A stretch of 64,000 nucleotides of DNA from Bugula neritina (taxonomy: Eukaryota; Bryozoa; Gymnolaemata; Cheilostomatida; Bugulidae). Below, piece after piece: positions 47,529 through 56,854 of this stretch (position 1 is the first letter of the stretch; every line of letters starts with the position of its first letter). Both the position numbers and the translations under genes were made by a program. The notes under the pieces were generated by a model that worked only from the letters and a program-made list of their open reading frames with translations, was not told the origin of the DNA and did no database searches. The stretch covers positions 11,291,133 to 11,355,132 of the forward strand of contig OZ037769.1 in the NCBI GenBank assembly GCA_964035545.1. Reading direction: 5' to 3'.

Positions 47529-49340
47529 CAGGGATGTAGTGGTACCCATACGGTCCCATACGCCGTATGGCCTAGAAGAAAATAGACTGTTCTAGGCCAT
47601 ACGCCCGTATGGGCATATTTTTGAAAGATGATTAGTGCACAGGATATTTTGGGCATCCTCACTGAGAATATCATAAATTTCGCTAACAATCTAATTTAAG
47701 TTCTTGTTATGTTAATGCTATGTGGGTGGCATGCGTGTTGCCTACTTGTGATTGTTTAGCCTGAGATTACACTATGAATACTATGCAGCTATCAACATTG
47801 CATCTTCTTATCTCTACGTGTTCACTGAAGCGCGAAGTGCTGTGCATTGGTGATTACTAAGGAAAAAAATCTTACATTTTCAGTGTATAAATCACTAACT
47901 TGTAGAAAATCTATGAAGGCTATTGACAAGATTGAACAAAAAATTTACCATGCATAAATTTCTCAGGTTTCCGACAGTGTTTGTTCTATTCCAATACCAT
48001 GCTTTCCTGCTGAGATATTTGGCAGGGATTGAAAAATAAATTTTTCAGGTAAAATTGGCCAAAAATGGGTAGATTTTTGTCAATAACTTTGCAAAAAAAT
48101 ATTGAAAACTCAAAAAACAGGTGCTCTGAGGAACAGGAAGATCTAAAACATGGTTTTTAAATTTTAATTCTAGCACAATTAAGTGAGGTTTTATTTGGCA
48201 GGACTGAATTCTTATAATATACCAATAATGTGGCCTCAGCAAGGCAGTGACAGCTAGAAGGTGGCCCTTATCTATCATGTGTGAACTTGCATTTTGTCAA
48301 TAAGCAATGGAATTTGGAAAAAACCAACATGAAATCCAGAAATAAAATCAAAATGTCTTCAAGAAACAGTACCAGGTGTGTAGGAGAGGCTAATGAAAAT
48401 TTATCACTGAGGTCTACAGGTACTATATCTACATTTTGGTCAAAAACCTAGCATTATTGCATGTTAATTATCAATGCAATAAGGTTTTGCAAACTGTACA
48501 CCACCATAAGTAACCTTTTATGTTTGATTGTACTAACACCTGGCTTTACATTTAATCCTCTTCTAGGTTAACACATATTAAACCTGTCAAATTTGTTCTT
48601 TTGGGGTATATTTCCTTGATGTATCTAGTGGAAGCTCAGGGGTTTTATTTTAAAACCAAGTTAACATACTTTTCTTGGGTGTGCTTTATATTGTGTGTAA
48701 GGAGGTGTGGCGGTATCACCTTATGGATTAGACTAGTACTCTAATAAACTCCAAATAGGTTTTCAACCAATTTCTGCTTGCCAATGAGTTATCAACTCAA
48801 ATTGCTCTTTATAATTAACCAACACACATTTTCTGATTAGCAATCTTCCTCTGTTCTGATCTATTATTCTTTTTCTGTGCACAGCACTGTATTAGTTATT
48901 TAAAGTAATCAGGTTGCATTTGGAGAGCACTTGTTACCTGCCTCTATCCTTCCATCTTTTTGAGATATTCAGCAATTTTTCTGTACAGGTTGGACTTAGT
49001 CTCAGAATAAACCTAACTGCAGTTGAGTAAGACTACATTACATTACATTACAGTCAACAGGTATAGGACAAGACTGAATATTTATATAGTTTGCAGCAAT
49101 GCCCAGTCGTCATGTAGCTGGTATGGTATGAAAATAATAGCGAGGTGCACATTTCAACACAGATTTTTTTCAGAAGAATTATAATTCTCAATGGCTTTAA
49201 ATTGCATAAATTTGCATCAGAAGTGCTCTGAGGGCTTCGGTGGCTGGGGCGCTGCCCCGGGCCCCGCCGGGGGCCTGGGCGGCCCCCTGGACCCCCGGCC
49301 TAAGAGTATGGCCAAGAATATTTTTACCACTACAACCCTG
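47529..49340. mobile_element. hAT-type non-autonomous DNA transposon
   Basis: 1.81 kb long with inverted ends CAGGGATGTAGTGGTA (left) and CAGGGTTGTAGTGGTA (right, other strand). It is flanked by a perfect 8-bp target duplication ATCGTAAT (47521-47528 and 49341-49348), diagnostic of hAT. A near-perfect palindrome lies just inside the left end (47555-47577 pairing with 47590-47613, core CCGTATGGCCTAGAA). The right end carries a GC-rich block (49230-49305) full of GGGCC/GGCCCC. No transposase frame is visible; the only frame over 70 codons (48045-48278, minus) looks like chance. Confidence 0.9.
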
Positions 49341-49582
49341 ATCGTAATACAACGCTTTTCACATAAATATCGGAAGTCACAGATCGAAAAGTTTTGTTTA
49401 CTTAAGATGTACTAGTTGCTAGTGTTATGCAACTCGGATATTTTATAGATATATAATTTATATGCTGCTCCTCAAGTTACCATTTTTCATTATCAGTTGA
49501 AAATTTCTTTTTGAGCTCTATATAGTAAAATTACTATTTTTTATATTGGGACTGTGTTTTAGTTTGCTTGAGCCTTTACTAT

Positions 49583-49934
49583 TGTAGTAATTTGTGCAAT
49601 TACTGAGCGTGAGTTATTTACTTGCGTATAGTTAGCTGGTTATTCTGTTATCAATTACTAGGGTAGCTGTCGAGTAATTATATTTATTATCCACAATAAA
49701 GCATAAACCAAACATCACATCAAATTATCCTATACAAGAGTCAACTACTAACACATGTTACTACTACAAGCCTCCGCTTACAACAACGTGATATAATGTT
49801 AATAACCCGGGAAGTGTCACGTGACTCGGAAGCATATCTTCCGGAGCTGCTAATTGGTTGCTACATAAGAGTCTAAGTATTCCAAGAATAGGGAGAGGGC
49901 GATTCCTGTATTTGTACTTGCACTACTCACTACA
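49583..49934 (-). repeat. 3' LTR of element A
   Basis: 352 bp, TG...CA ends, same sequence as the copy at 54495-54846 as far as I can compare by eye. Bordered outside by CTAT. Confidence 0.95.
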
Positions 49935-50224
49935 CCGTCCCCCCCAGCAGAAAGCCCTACTTTCTGATAACACAATAAAAAAACATAATGAAAAACCATA
50001 CAATAATCCAAAAAGGAAATATTCATAAGTAAACCCACAAAGAGTAAGAAAAGAAATAGTTAAACACGACAACGTTTACATTAGAAGACAACAGGGTGAT
50101 CGATCACACACATCTAGTCAGCTATTAAGAGAGAGGGTGCTTACCAGCACGCGGGCCAATGTCGGAGCGCTCGTCACATCCTAAACGAGCTATAGCTCAA
50201 CGAAGGTGCCTACCCCAGGCATTC

Positions 50225-51278
50225 TCATTGGTTGGACTCTGCTTCTTGTAGCGACCGTGCTCTGTGTCGAGCCTGTCGGGCCCGTAGCCGCCTCTTCAGT
50301 CGTCCCACTGAGTCTTTCAACTGGTATAGACCTGTCGTCGTATCCAGCAAGTCAGGGGCAAGTTGTGTGAACTCGGCTTGCAGTCTTAGAAGCCGCTCTT
50401 CTACGTTAGCCAGCTGGCTAGGCCTTGGTGGGGTTATAGGGGTCTCCGTTATACGGGATATGGTTGTTTCTTCTACTTCTGGGGTGTTGCTGGGGTTGAC
50501 GGGGGTAGGAGGTGGGCCCTGAACCATAGGGGACTTATGGCGGGCAGATAGTAACAGTACGTGAAACCCTGACGTTAGTGCGGCCAGGGTAATAGCCTTC
50601 CTGATGACTGGCTTGATGGCATCCAGGTATAGGGGGAAACTGTCTTCATCAACAGTGTGGTTCTCTCCGGCGAAGCAGCTTAGCTTATGTACTGTCACGG
50701 GATACGGGTAGACGTCGTGGAACCCGCAGGGACAGAAGTGGAGTAGGAAATGGGCATCTACATGTAAACGCAAGGAGCGGTGCGACGGGCACTCCTCAAA
50801 GCAGACCTGGCAGGTTCGGTGTGGTCCACTGGGTCCCCAGGCTTCTTTAATTCTCCTCTCTGTCGTGGGTGACACCCAACGGTGCCGTCGGCGGAGTACT
50901 ACTGGTATGCCATTCTCCATTACAGGCTCTTCTTCCATAGACAGAGAGGTTGGCTGGTCCCGTGACCGGGAGGTGGTCACTCGAGTGTGATCTGAAAGAG
51001 TAGCAGTGTTAAAGATTATACACTGAGACACCGTCGGCGTGTACAGCCTGACCGGTACTCTGTTCAGTTACACTCGTGAGATTCAGGCTAATGAATAGTT
51101 GATGGAGAACACACTCGCTATGACAGATTATTTAAAATCAAAGTCGACGTGTATTCCCACCACTGTTTATCATTATCGAATCTCCAGCTTAGCTAGTGTA
51201 GCTAAGCTGACTGATGCAGTCTAGTTATCGTACCAAAAACATAATTAACTCACCCTTCGATCCAGAATAGTAAGACAT
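50225..51278 (-). CDS. Accessory zinc-finger/coiled-coil protein of element A (ORF3, two exons)
   Basis: It lies between pol and the 3' LTR, where env sits in some retroelements, but has no signal or membrane segment. Exon 1 is 51278-51254 (9 codons, start ATG) with donor GTGAGT. A 262-nt phase-1 intron ends in a pyrimidine-rich acceptor, and exon 2 runs 50991-50225. The long frame alone can start at 51031, but splicing gives a better start. Exon 2 carries two zinc-finger motifs: C-x2-C-x12-H-x3-H, then C-x-C-x12-H-x3-C (about 50812-50675). A threonine/proline-rich middle and a basic coiled-coil-like tail (RLLRLQAEFTQL, VGRLKRRLRARQARHRA) follow. It is homologous to the accessory gene of element B. 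Nucleic-acid binding is inferred; the function is unknown. Confidence 0.85.
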
Positions 51279-51301
51279 TTTGGAATGAAAGTGGTAACTG
51301 A

Positions 51302-53662
51302 TTACTGTTTACTGGCACGTCTACTCTCGACTGCATCAACATAGGAAAAGACCGGACAGCGTGGTTGTGAAACGTGACTAGGGCTTTTCACTTCCAGCGG
51401 ATGAATCTCGTGTGAGATTCCGCCGAGGCAAAAGTTGAGATTCTCGTGGTGATCACAACTCCCACGGCTCTTTGCCTGTTTTCCCATGCGAGGCCTCTCT
51501 AGACTTTTGTTACTGCCGCTTATACCGCGGTCACGTACACAGTCTCTGAGACACGCTGGAAGTTGCCTAGTGTGTGGTGCTGGTCCTATGTTGGCACCTC
51601 CTTGCGGAGCCCCTCCCACGGGGGGTTTTTGCACTTCCGGACCTGTCTCTGGTTCCGGAAGTGGTGATGATGGCAGGCTTGACGTTGGGGGCGGTGGGCG
51701 CACTTTCAAGGACGGAAGTGGCCTTTCTCGCCTCGCCAAGTCTTCCTGACGTGTCATGGAGGTGTTTCCGGCCAGGTTGACAGTCTCCGCCTGCCGAGAC
51801 CTTCTCGCACAATGCGTCTGCCGCCCCGCTTCACCAGGGAGACGGCTATGCTTGTTGGTCTGGCAGACTTTGCACCGTCTCACTCTGCGTCGGATATCCC
51901 GTTCCATGTTAGGCCAGTACCACCGGAGTTGTAGCTTGGTGACCACCCCTTGGACTCCTCCGTGAGTCTCCTCGTGGGTGTCTTGTATCAACTTCCGGCG
52001 GATGGCAACTGGGCAGACAACCCTCTTCCTGGCTGGCTGTCCGCTGTTGGCGGCCAAGGTCATGGTTAGCAGACCATCTGGCCCGACCCGCAGAGAGCTC
52101 CAACGTTGACAGTACAGCCGTAACTCGGCGCATCCCTGTCGCCGTTGTGTACTACTGGGTCGTCGCCCCTCCTGTTTCGCTCGGTACACGTCGGCTACCA
52201 CCCCAGGAAGGCATTCCTGGAGCTTCGGCAGCTCCCTAACGTTACCAGCCCATACAGGTTTGGCGCGGAGGCTCTGGGCAGCCTCCGGGGGCGTGTCAGC
52301 CCTCTGTTGAAGTGGCTGAGCAGGGGCGGTCCTCGCCGCCCGTGGTACCTCACGGCAGCCTGCTCTATTTAGGCGGGCTCCGTGGTTTGTGTGGCTGAAC
52401 GCCTCACTGTACCCATGTGGCAACCTAGCCCTAGCCTGGCGCTTCCCGTTGCCTGTGCAGCCACGCGTCCCTGGAGGAGGGGAGGCGTGGGTTGGGACGG
52501 TCCTCCGCCCTCGAGGCGGGCTCTGCTGAGGACCTTCCGTCGTAGCTCCCGACGACGGCCCAATGGCTTCCTCCTGGACAGGATGGAAGCGACCCAGCAT
52601 GGATCTGGGTGGTAGGTCTACTGTCTCTGAGAAGGGGTTGACACACTGCACTGAGATCTCTCCTTGCCCCGTGAGCCGGCTAAAACTACGGGCAAGTTGG
52701 ACTCTCGAGTGCGTACTTTCGACAACTCCCAACTTAGAGGTTTGGCCACCGTCTACCTTGCAGCGGACGGTAGCCCGGGAGTGGCCTGGTATAGTACAGC
52801 TCCGTACTACCTGTACTGCTCCCGCTAGAGGACGACCAAACTTATCGACACAAGCGAGCTCCTTGTCGCCCATGATTATCGCAGATTTACTGAAATCGAT
52901 GCGACAACCGTGTCGTTGTAAGAATGGCATCCCGAGGATAGCATCCTCGTTGAGCTGCCCGACGATGAACGTCTCTTGGATGGCCTGGCTACGGACGTAA
53001 CCAGTTAGCTCAATAATGCCGTAGAAGGGAATGCACGACCCGTCTGCCAAGGTGCCGTGATCCCCCTCGTACGGTGCCAACCTGTCCTTGACCTTAGCGC
53101 TGAGGGTGTCAAAGAACTGACGGCTAAGGAGGTTGGTGGTGCAGCCGGAGTCCAGGAGGAAGTTGGCAGGCTTGCCGGCTAACTTCCCTGGCAGGAAGTA
53201 GCTACTTCCGTGCGGCTGCAGTTGAGTGTGCCGTGGTTGCACCTCCCTCGCTGTGGGTCGAGGGGTCCACGGTTGGCGGCGACTATTGACCAGCTGCCGA
53301 GGTTGGGGCGGTACGCCTTGCGGCGCTTGTACCGTTTCCCTCGCAGGCTCTGTGGTCAACCGTCTGCCGGCTCCGTGTTGGTGCCGGAGTGGCGTAGAGG
53401 ACCCAGGCGGCGAGTGGCTTGAGCCTACTTGCCGCGGGGGTCGCCACTTCACAGCATCTCCGCGCGGCGCCCAGCGGGGCGACAGACGCGCGGGCCTCCC
53501 TGGGTGATTTACAGACGGCCCGCAGGAGGTGGGAACATCTGCGGGCCGGGGTAGTTTAACCCTGGTGGGAGTTGAGGGCAGTTTCTCTGGAAATGTCCTG
53601 GCCTTCCGCATTCCCAGCAGAAGTGGTGCCCCATGTCTGGTGATTGTACCTGCGGCCCGCAA
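51302..53662 (-). CDS. Protease fused in frame to integrase fragments, element A (RT/RNase H deleted)
   Basis: One open frame of 786 codons. After a proline/arginine-rich stretch comes the retropepsin core FLLDSGCTTNLLSRQFF (DSG at residues 171-173). Soon after the protease the sequence jumps to the region that follows RNase H in element B (NVRELPKLQECLPGVVAD) and then to the integrase HHCC zinc-binding domain (DTHEETHGG ... CKVCQTNKH). YxDD, RNase H and the DDE core are all absent, and the tail is proline-rich. In element B pro and pol are in different frames; here the deletion has fused them into one. The frame starts inside gag and overlaps it by about 150 nt, one frame back (-1). It is open to its stop, so some product may be made. 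Confidence 0.9.
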   Translation of the reverse strand: MRAAGTITRHGAPLLLGMRKARTFPEKLPSTPTRVKLPRPADVPTSCGPSVNHPGRPARLSPRWAPRGDAVKWRPPRQVGSSHSPPGSSTPLRHQHGAGRRLTTEPARETVQAPQGVPPQPRQLVNSRRQPWTPRPTAREVQPRHTQLQPHGSSYFLPGKLAGKPANFLLDSGCTTNLLSRQFFDTLSAKVKDRLAPYEGDHGTLADGSCIPFYGIIELTGYVRSQAIQETFIVGQLNEDAILGMPFLQRHGCRIDFSKSAIIMGDKELACVDKFGRPLAGAVQVVRSCTIPGHSRATVRCKVDGGQTSKLGVVESTHSRVQLARSFSRLTGQGEISVQCVNPFSETVDLPPRSMLGRFHPVQEEAIGPSSGATTEGPQQSPPRGRRTVPTHASPPPGTRGCTGNGKRQARARLPHGYSEAFSHTNHGARLNRAGCREVPRAARTAPAQPLQQRADTPPEAAQSLRAKPVWAGNVRELPKLQECLPGVVADVYRAKQEGRRPSSTQRRQGCAELRLYCQRWSSLRVGPDGLLTMTLAANSGQPARKRVVCPVAIRRKLIQDTHEETHGGVQGVVTKLQLRWYWPNMERDIRRRVRRCKVCQTNKHSRLPGEAGRQTHCARRSRQAETVNLAGNTSMTRQEDLARRERPLPSLKVRPPPPTSSLPSSPLPEPETGPEVQKPPVGGAPQGGANIGPAPHTRQLPACLRDCVRDRGISGSNKSLERPRMGKQAKSRGSCDHHENLNFCLGGISHEIHPLEVKSPSHVSQPRCPVFSYVDAVESRRASKQ

Positions 53663-54474
53663 GGCTCACGGGCAGTATCTACCTGGCTTGGGGAGGCTAA
53701 TGTGGTGACCAGTTTATCTAGCATGTCAGTCATCTGTGAGATTTTTGACACTAGTGACATCTGGTTCACATTAGCCACCGCGGAGGGTTCCGCATTTACT
53801 TCGGTGTGAGCAGTAGAGTGCTCCGTGGTCACCTGGCGGGAGGCCACGCGGTTGCGGTGCATATGAGTCGCCAAGAGATAGGCTTCTCCCACCGCAAGTG
53901 CATCTTCGACTGTGGTGACTCCCCTCGCTTGGAGTTGATGGTGGAGCCCCAAGTCGTTGATGGACTGCACGAAGGCATCATAGGTATACCTCTCACGGTG
54001 TACCGGAGGCAGATCGCGGAATGCGATCTGCGCTAATGGGTACACCGTGGCAGCGTGCTCTTCTAGTGACGTGTGAGGATCACGCCGCATCCTCTGTAGA
54101 CGGGCCCGCGCATCTATGGGAGAGATGCCAAAACGGGCCCGCAGGGAAGCAAAGATTCCGTCTATGTCAGGTCCAGCTCCGTACGGCTTAGCTTTGCCCG
54201 TCAGCGCCATCCTGAGCTTTAGCAACGCCACCCTTGGCGGCCATTCTGCAATCTCCATCACATCTTGGAATTCTTGAATAAACTGCTCCACTGCTTCTTC
54301 GCCAGTGAAGGTGGGCGCCTTCAGCCGGTATCTATCTTCACCATGCCCTCTAAGAATTCTCACTTCTTCATCTAACACCACTGGTTCCACAGGTATATCA
54401 ACATTATCTCTCTCACCTTCATTCAGTGGAATGGGTAGCTCCGTGCCGTCTTCTGCCATGACTGCTATACGCAA
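53509..54474 (-). CDS. Gag-like protein of element A
   Basis: 321 codons, intact. A capsid-like region contains RYRLKAPTFTGEEAVEQFIQ and a segment homologous to the Gag of element B (LRMALTGKAKPYG). It ends with one zinc knuckle, CWECGRPGHFQRNC (C-x2-C-x4-H-x4-C). The start ATG is about 20 nt after the 5' LTR and primer site; a second Met six codons later is also possible. Its 3' end overlaps the protease frame and contains the frameshift signal described separately. Confidence 0.93.
   Translation of the reverse strand: MRIAVMAEDGTELPIPLNEGERDNVDIPVEPVVLDEEVRILRGHGEDRYRLKAPTFTGEEAVEQFIQEFQDVMEIAEWPPRVALLKLRMALTGKAKPYGAGPDIDGIFASLRARFGISPIDARARLQRMRRDPHTSLEEHAATVYPLAQIAFRDLPPVHRERYTYDAFVQSINDLGLHHQLQARGVTTVEDALAVGEAYLLATHMHRNRVASRQVTTEHSTAHTEVNAEPSAVANVNQMSLVSKISQMTDMLDKLVTTLASPSQVDTAREPCGPQVQSPDMGHHFCWECGRPGHFQRNCPQLPPGLNYPGPQMFPPPAGRL
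53516..53560 (-). promoter_or_regulatory. -1 ribosomal frameshift signal, element A gag/pro
   Basis: The slippery heptamer GTTAAAC (53560-53554) is in the zero frame as G TTA AAC. A 5-nt spacer is followed by a perfect 10-bp hairpin, CGGCCCGCAG (53548-53539) pairing with CTGCGGGCCG (53525-53516), with a 13-nt loop. It lies within the gag/pro overlap and gives exactly the -1 shift required. GTTAAAC is a known arterivirus slip site. Confidence 0.82.
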
Positions 54475-54475
54475 G

Positions 54476-54493
54476 ATCCCACCGCTGCCACCA
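54476..54493 (-). other. Primer binding site of element A (tRNA-Leu type)
   Basis: One nucleotide inside the 5' LTR, minus strand TGGTGGCAGCGGTGGGAT, complementary to the conserved 3' end of cytoplasmic tRNA-Leu (...ATCCCACCGCTGCCACCA). Confidence 0.88.
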
Positions 54494-54494
54494 C

Positions 54495-54846
54495 TGTAGT
54501 AATTTGTGCAATTACTGAGCGTGAGTTATTTACTTGCGTATAGTTAGCTGGTTATTCTGTTATCAATTACTAGGGTAGCTGTCGAGTAATTATATTTATT
54601 ATCCACAATAAAGCATAAACCAAACATCACATCAAATTATCCTATACAAGAGTCAACTACTAACACATGTTACTACTACAAGCCTCCGCTTACAACAACG
54701 TGATATAATGTTAATAACCCGGGAAGTGTCACGTGACTCGGAAGCATATCTTCCGGAGCTGCTAATTGGTTGCTACATAAGAGTCTAAGTATTCCAAGAA
54801 TAGGGAGAGGGCGATTCCTGTATTTGTACTTGCACTACTCACTACA
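54495..54846 (-). repeat. 5' LTR of element A
   Basis: 352-bp partner of the LTR at 49583-49934. Followed outside by CTAT, matching the other flank. Confidence 0.95.
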
Positions 54847-54850
54847 CTAT

Positions 54851-55514
54851 GTAAGATAGTTACTATAATTATTATGAATAATAAATACATGCAGAAAATG
54901 TTAAATTCTAGCACAATCGTATTGCCATCATGTTATATCAATGGTGATTGTATAAATAATGCATTAACAAATTGCATAAGCATACCGCGAATCAGAAAAA
55001 AAGCTGTAACATTGCAATACCATAGTTGAAAAGACTCCATCTTAGTAACAGCATTGCGTCTTATAAGTCTGTGATACAGAGTTCTAAGTTGCTCTTGTAG
55101 AGTCGAAACACTAAGATGAAGCAAATGCAAGCTCTCTCTCAACCTTAAATGCAAATATTCACCTTTGATTAAATAGACTGTAGTCACAGCTTACTGTTTA
55201 TAACTGCCATTTCTTCAAGCTTTTTTTAGCTGGCTGATTACAGCAACAGGCTTTTTGAAAAAGTCTGCCACAGGATGAAAATTTTTACACAAATCTGTGA
55301 ACCTTTAGTCTGCAATATTGTTGTTAGTTGGTTAGTTAGTTGTTAACTAATTTATATATGACACAATTCTTTGCTTATAGCTACTTGGCAGCAAGTTATG
55401 GGTAAATTGATAAAAAACATGTTACTTTTATTTACAAAACAACTTATTTGTTATAAGCTGCTTATTCAAAATTAATACAATACAAGTCAATTAACCTCCT
55501 TATACACGCAATGT
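54851..55514. other. Unique AT-rich spacer between the two LTR elements
   Basis: About 0.66 kb of host-like AT-rich DNA. No gene or repeat is recognised; the open frame at 54933-55187 (minus) has no recognisable features. Confidence 0.5.
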
Positions 55515-55518
55515 GTAT

Positions 55519-55929
55519 TGTGATAGATTTTAGTAGTGCAATTCCTATTAGATTAATCGAAAAGGTTTACTCTATACTGTTTTATGTATCTTGTGAGTTC
55601 GACACTGTCGGAGTGTAACTATGGACAGTAGTGGCACCATTAGTAGCCACCAATCAGGACAGTGACACTAATTGATAGCAGGTGGAGCTAGCTACTCGTA
55701 GTTGCAGTGCGCTGAGTAGCTAGCCGGCAGAGCAGCTTGGGACTTCATTTAGAACAGTTGTGTATTAAAGCTCACTAATTATGTAACCGTTTTCTATTCA
55801 TGCTAGCAGTAAATAACCTTCTTGTATTTGTGTAAATAATAAAAGTATCTTATCATAAACAACCTGTCGCAGTGGCTTTGATTAAGTAGACCCACAAATA
55901 ATAATAGTGAACTGGCAAAATTCACTACA
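55519..55929 (+). repeat. 5' LTR of element B
   Basis: 411 bp, same sequence as 62771-63181. Contains a hairpin-forming GCTAGCTACTCG...CTGAGTAGCTAGC segment and AATAAA-like signals near 55840. Confidence 0.95.
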
Positions 55930-55930
55930 C

Positions 55931-55948
55931 TGGTGGCAGCGGTGGGAT
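55931..55948 (+). other. Primer binding site of element B (tRNA-Leu type)
   Basis: TGGTGGCAGCGGTGGGAT, one nucleotide after the 5' LTR, the same primer site as element A. Confidence 0.88.
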
Positions 55949-55984
55949 CTCACTTAATACAAATGCCCCTAGTCAGGGAGTAAG

Positions 55985-56854
55985 ATGGCCGACGAAGTCG
56001 TCGACGCGCCCCGACAGGAGCCAGCAGCAAAGGAGGAGGATCACATAGGCGGCCCAGCGCTGCCTATGGACAGGTACCACTTGCGGGCTCCCACCTTCTC
56101 TGGAGAGGAAGATGTGGAGCAATTCATCACTGAGTTCAGTGATGTGGCGGACATCTGCGGATGGCCGAATAGGGTTACTCTGATCCAGCTGCGGTTGTGT
56201 CTGACAGGGCCGGCTAAACCCTATGGGATAAGCCAGAATGTCGGTGACATATTTGAAGCAATACGAGCTAGGTTTGGATTAACCGCTCGAGATGCTCGCG
56301 TGCAACTGCAGAGTCTTAGGAGAAATCCTAAGACCAATCTGCGAGAGCACGCTACCGTAGTCGAACGACTGGCACAAGTTGCTTACAGCGACTTGCCTGC
56401 CGATGGTCGACAGAGCCTAGCACTGGATGCATTCCTCCAGTCTATTAACAACCTCGGTCTTAAACAGCATCTGCTGGTGGCCGAAGTTGAGACTATGGAG
56501 AGAGCTCTAAGGCTTGGGAATGCCTATTTCCAAGCCGACAGTGCAAGTCGACCTGGCGCGACAGTACAGCAAGTCGGGGCAGACGACGTGTCGACGTCGT
56601 CAACGAAGACAGCTGTACAAGTCGCAGCGGCAGCAGCAGACGAATCTAGCTTAACCACGAGCTTGATTCGAGAACTGCTCGCCGAGTTCAGGCAACTGCG
56701 CCAGCAGGCGACAGCCAAGAGACCCAAGAGGTCGTCGGTAGCTGTCGCCGACAGGCGCGGCCCCGTATGCTGGGGCTGTGGTAGCGGTGGGCACTTCTTA
56801 CGAAGTTGCCCCCGCGGCAGTGGGAGGCGGTTAAACAGCGACGGCCCACGGTAA
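55985..56854 (+). CDS. Gag-like protein of element B
   Basis: 289 codons starting at the first ATG after the primer site. The capsid-like region (RYHLRAPTFSGEEDVEQFIT, RLCLTGPAKPYG) aligns with the Gag of element A. The C-terminus has one zinc knuckle, CWGCGSGGHFLRSC (C-x2-C-x4-H-x4-C). The stop codon TAA overlaps the frameshift hairpin. Confidence 0.94.
   Translation: MADEVVDAPRQEPAAKEEDHIGGPALPMDRYHLRAPTFSGEEDVEQFITEFSDVADICGWPNRVTLIQLRLCLTGPAKPYGISQNVGDIFEAIRARFGLTARDARVQLQSLRRNPKTNLREHATVVERLAQVAYSDLPADGRQSLALDAFLQSINNLGLKQHLLVAEVETMERALRLGNAYFQADSASRPGATVQQVGADDVSTSSTKTAVQVAAAAADESSLTTSLIRELLAEFRQLRQQATAKRPKRSSVAVADRRGPVCWGCGSGGHFLRSCPRGSGRRLNSDGPR

Larger units (their letters stand above)
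49583..54846 (-). mobile_element. Ty3/gypsy-type LTR retrotransposon A, internally deleted
   Basis: Two 352-bp LTRs (49583-49934 and 54495-54846, TGTAGT...ACTACA) appear identical by eye, and CTAT flanks both sides (49579-49582 and 54847-54850), so the insertion is young. The element reads on the minus strand: 5' LTR at 54.8 kb, tRNA-Leu-type primer site, gag, pro fused to integrase fragments, a spliced accessory zinc-finger gene, a G-rich tract next to the 3' LTR. Reverse transcriptase, RNase H and the integrase catalytic core are missing, so it needs enzymes in trans. It is much GC-richer than the host DNA. Confidence 0.95.

Noticed and set aside
48045-48278. Transposase fragment in the hAT element
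   Set aside because: The 77-codon minus frame shows no hAT dimerisation or zinc-finger signature.
51486-53507. Plus-strand frames of 65-145 codons across element A
   Set aside because: They are antisense shadows of the minus-strand pol and gag frames in GC-rich DNA.
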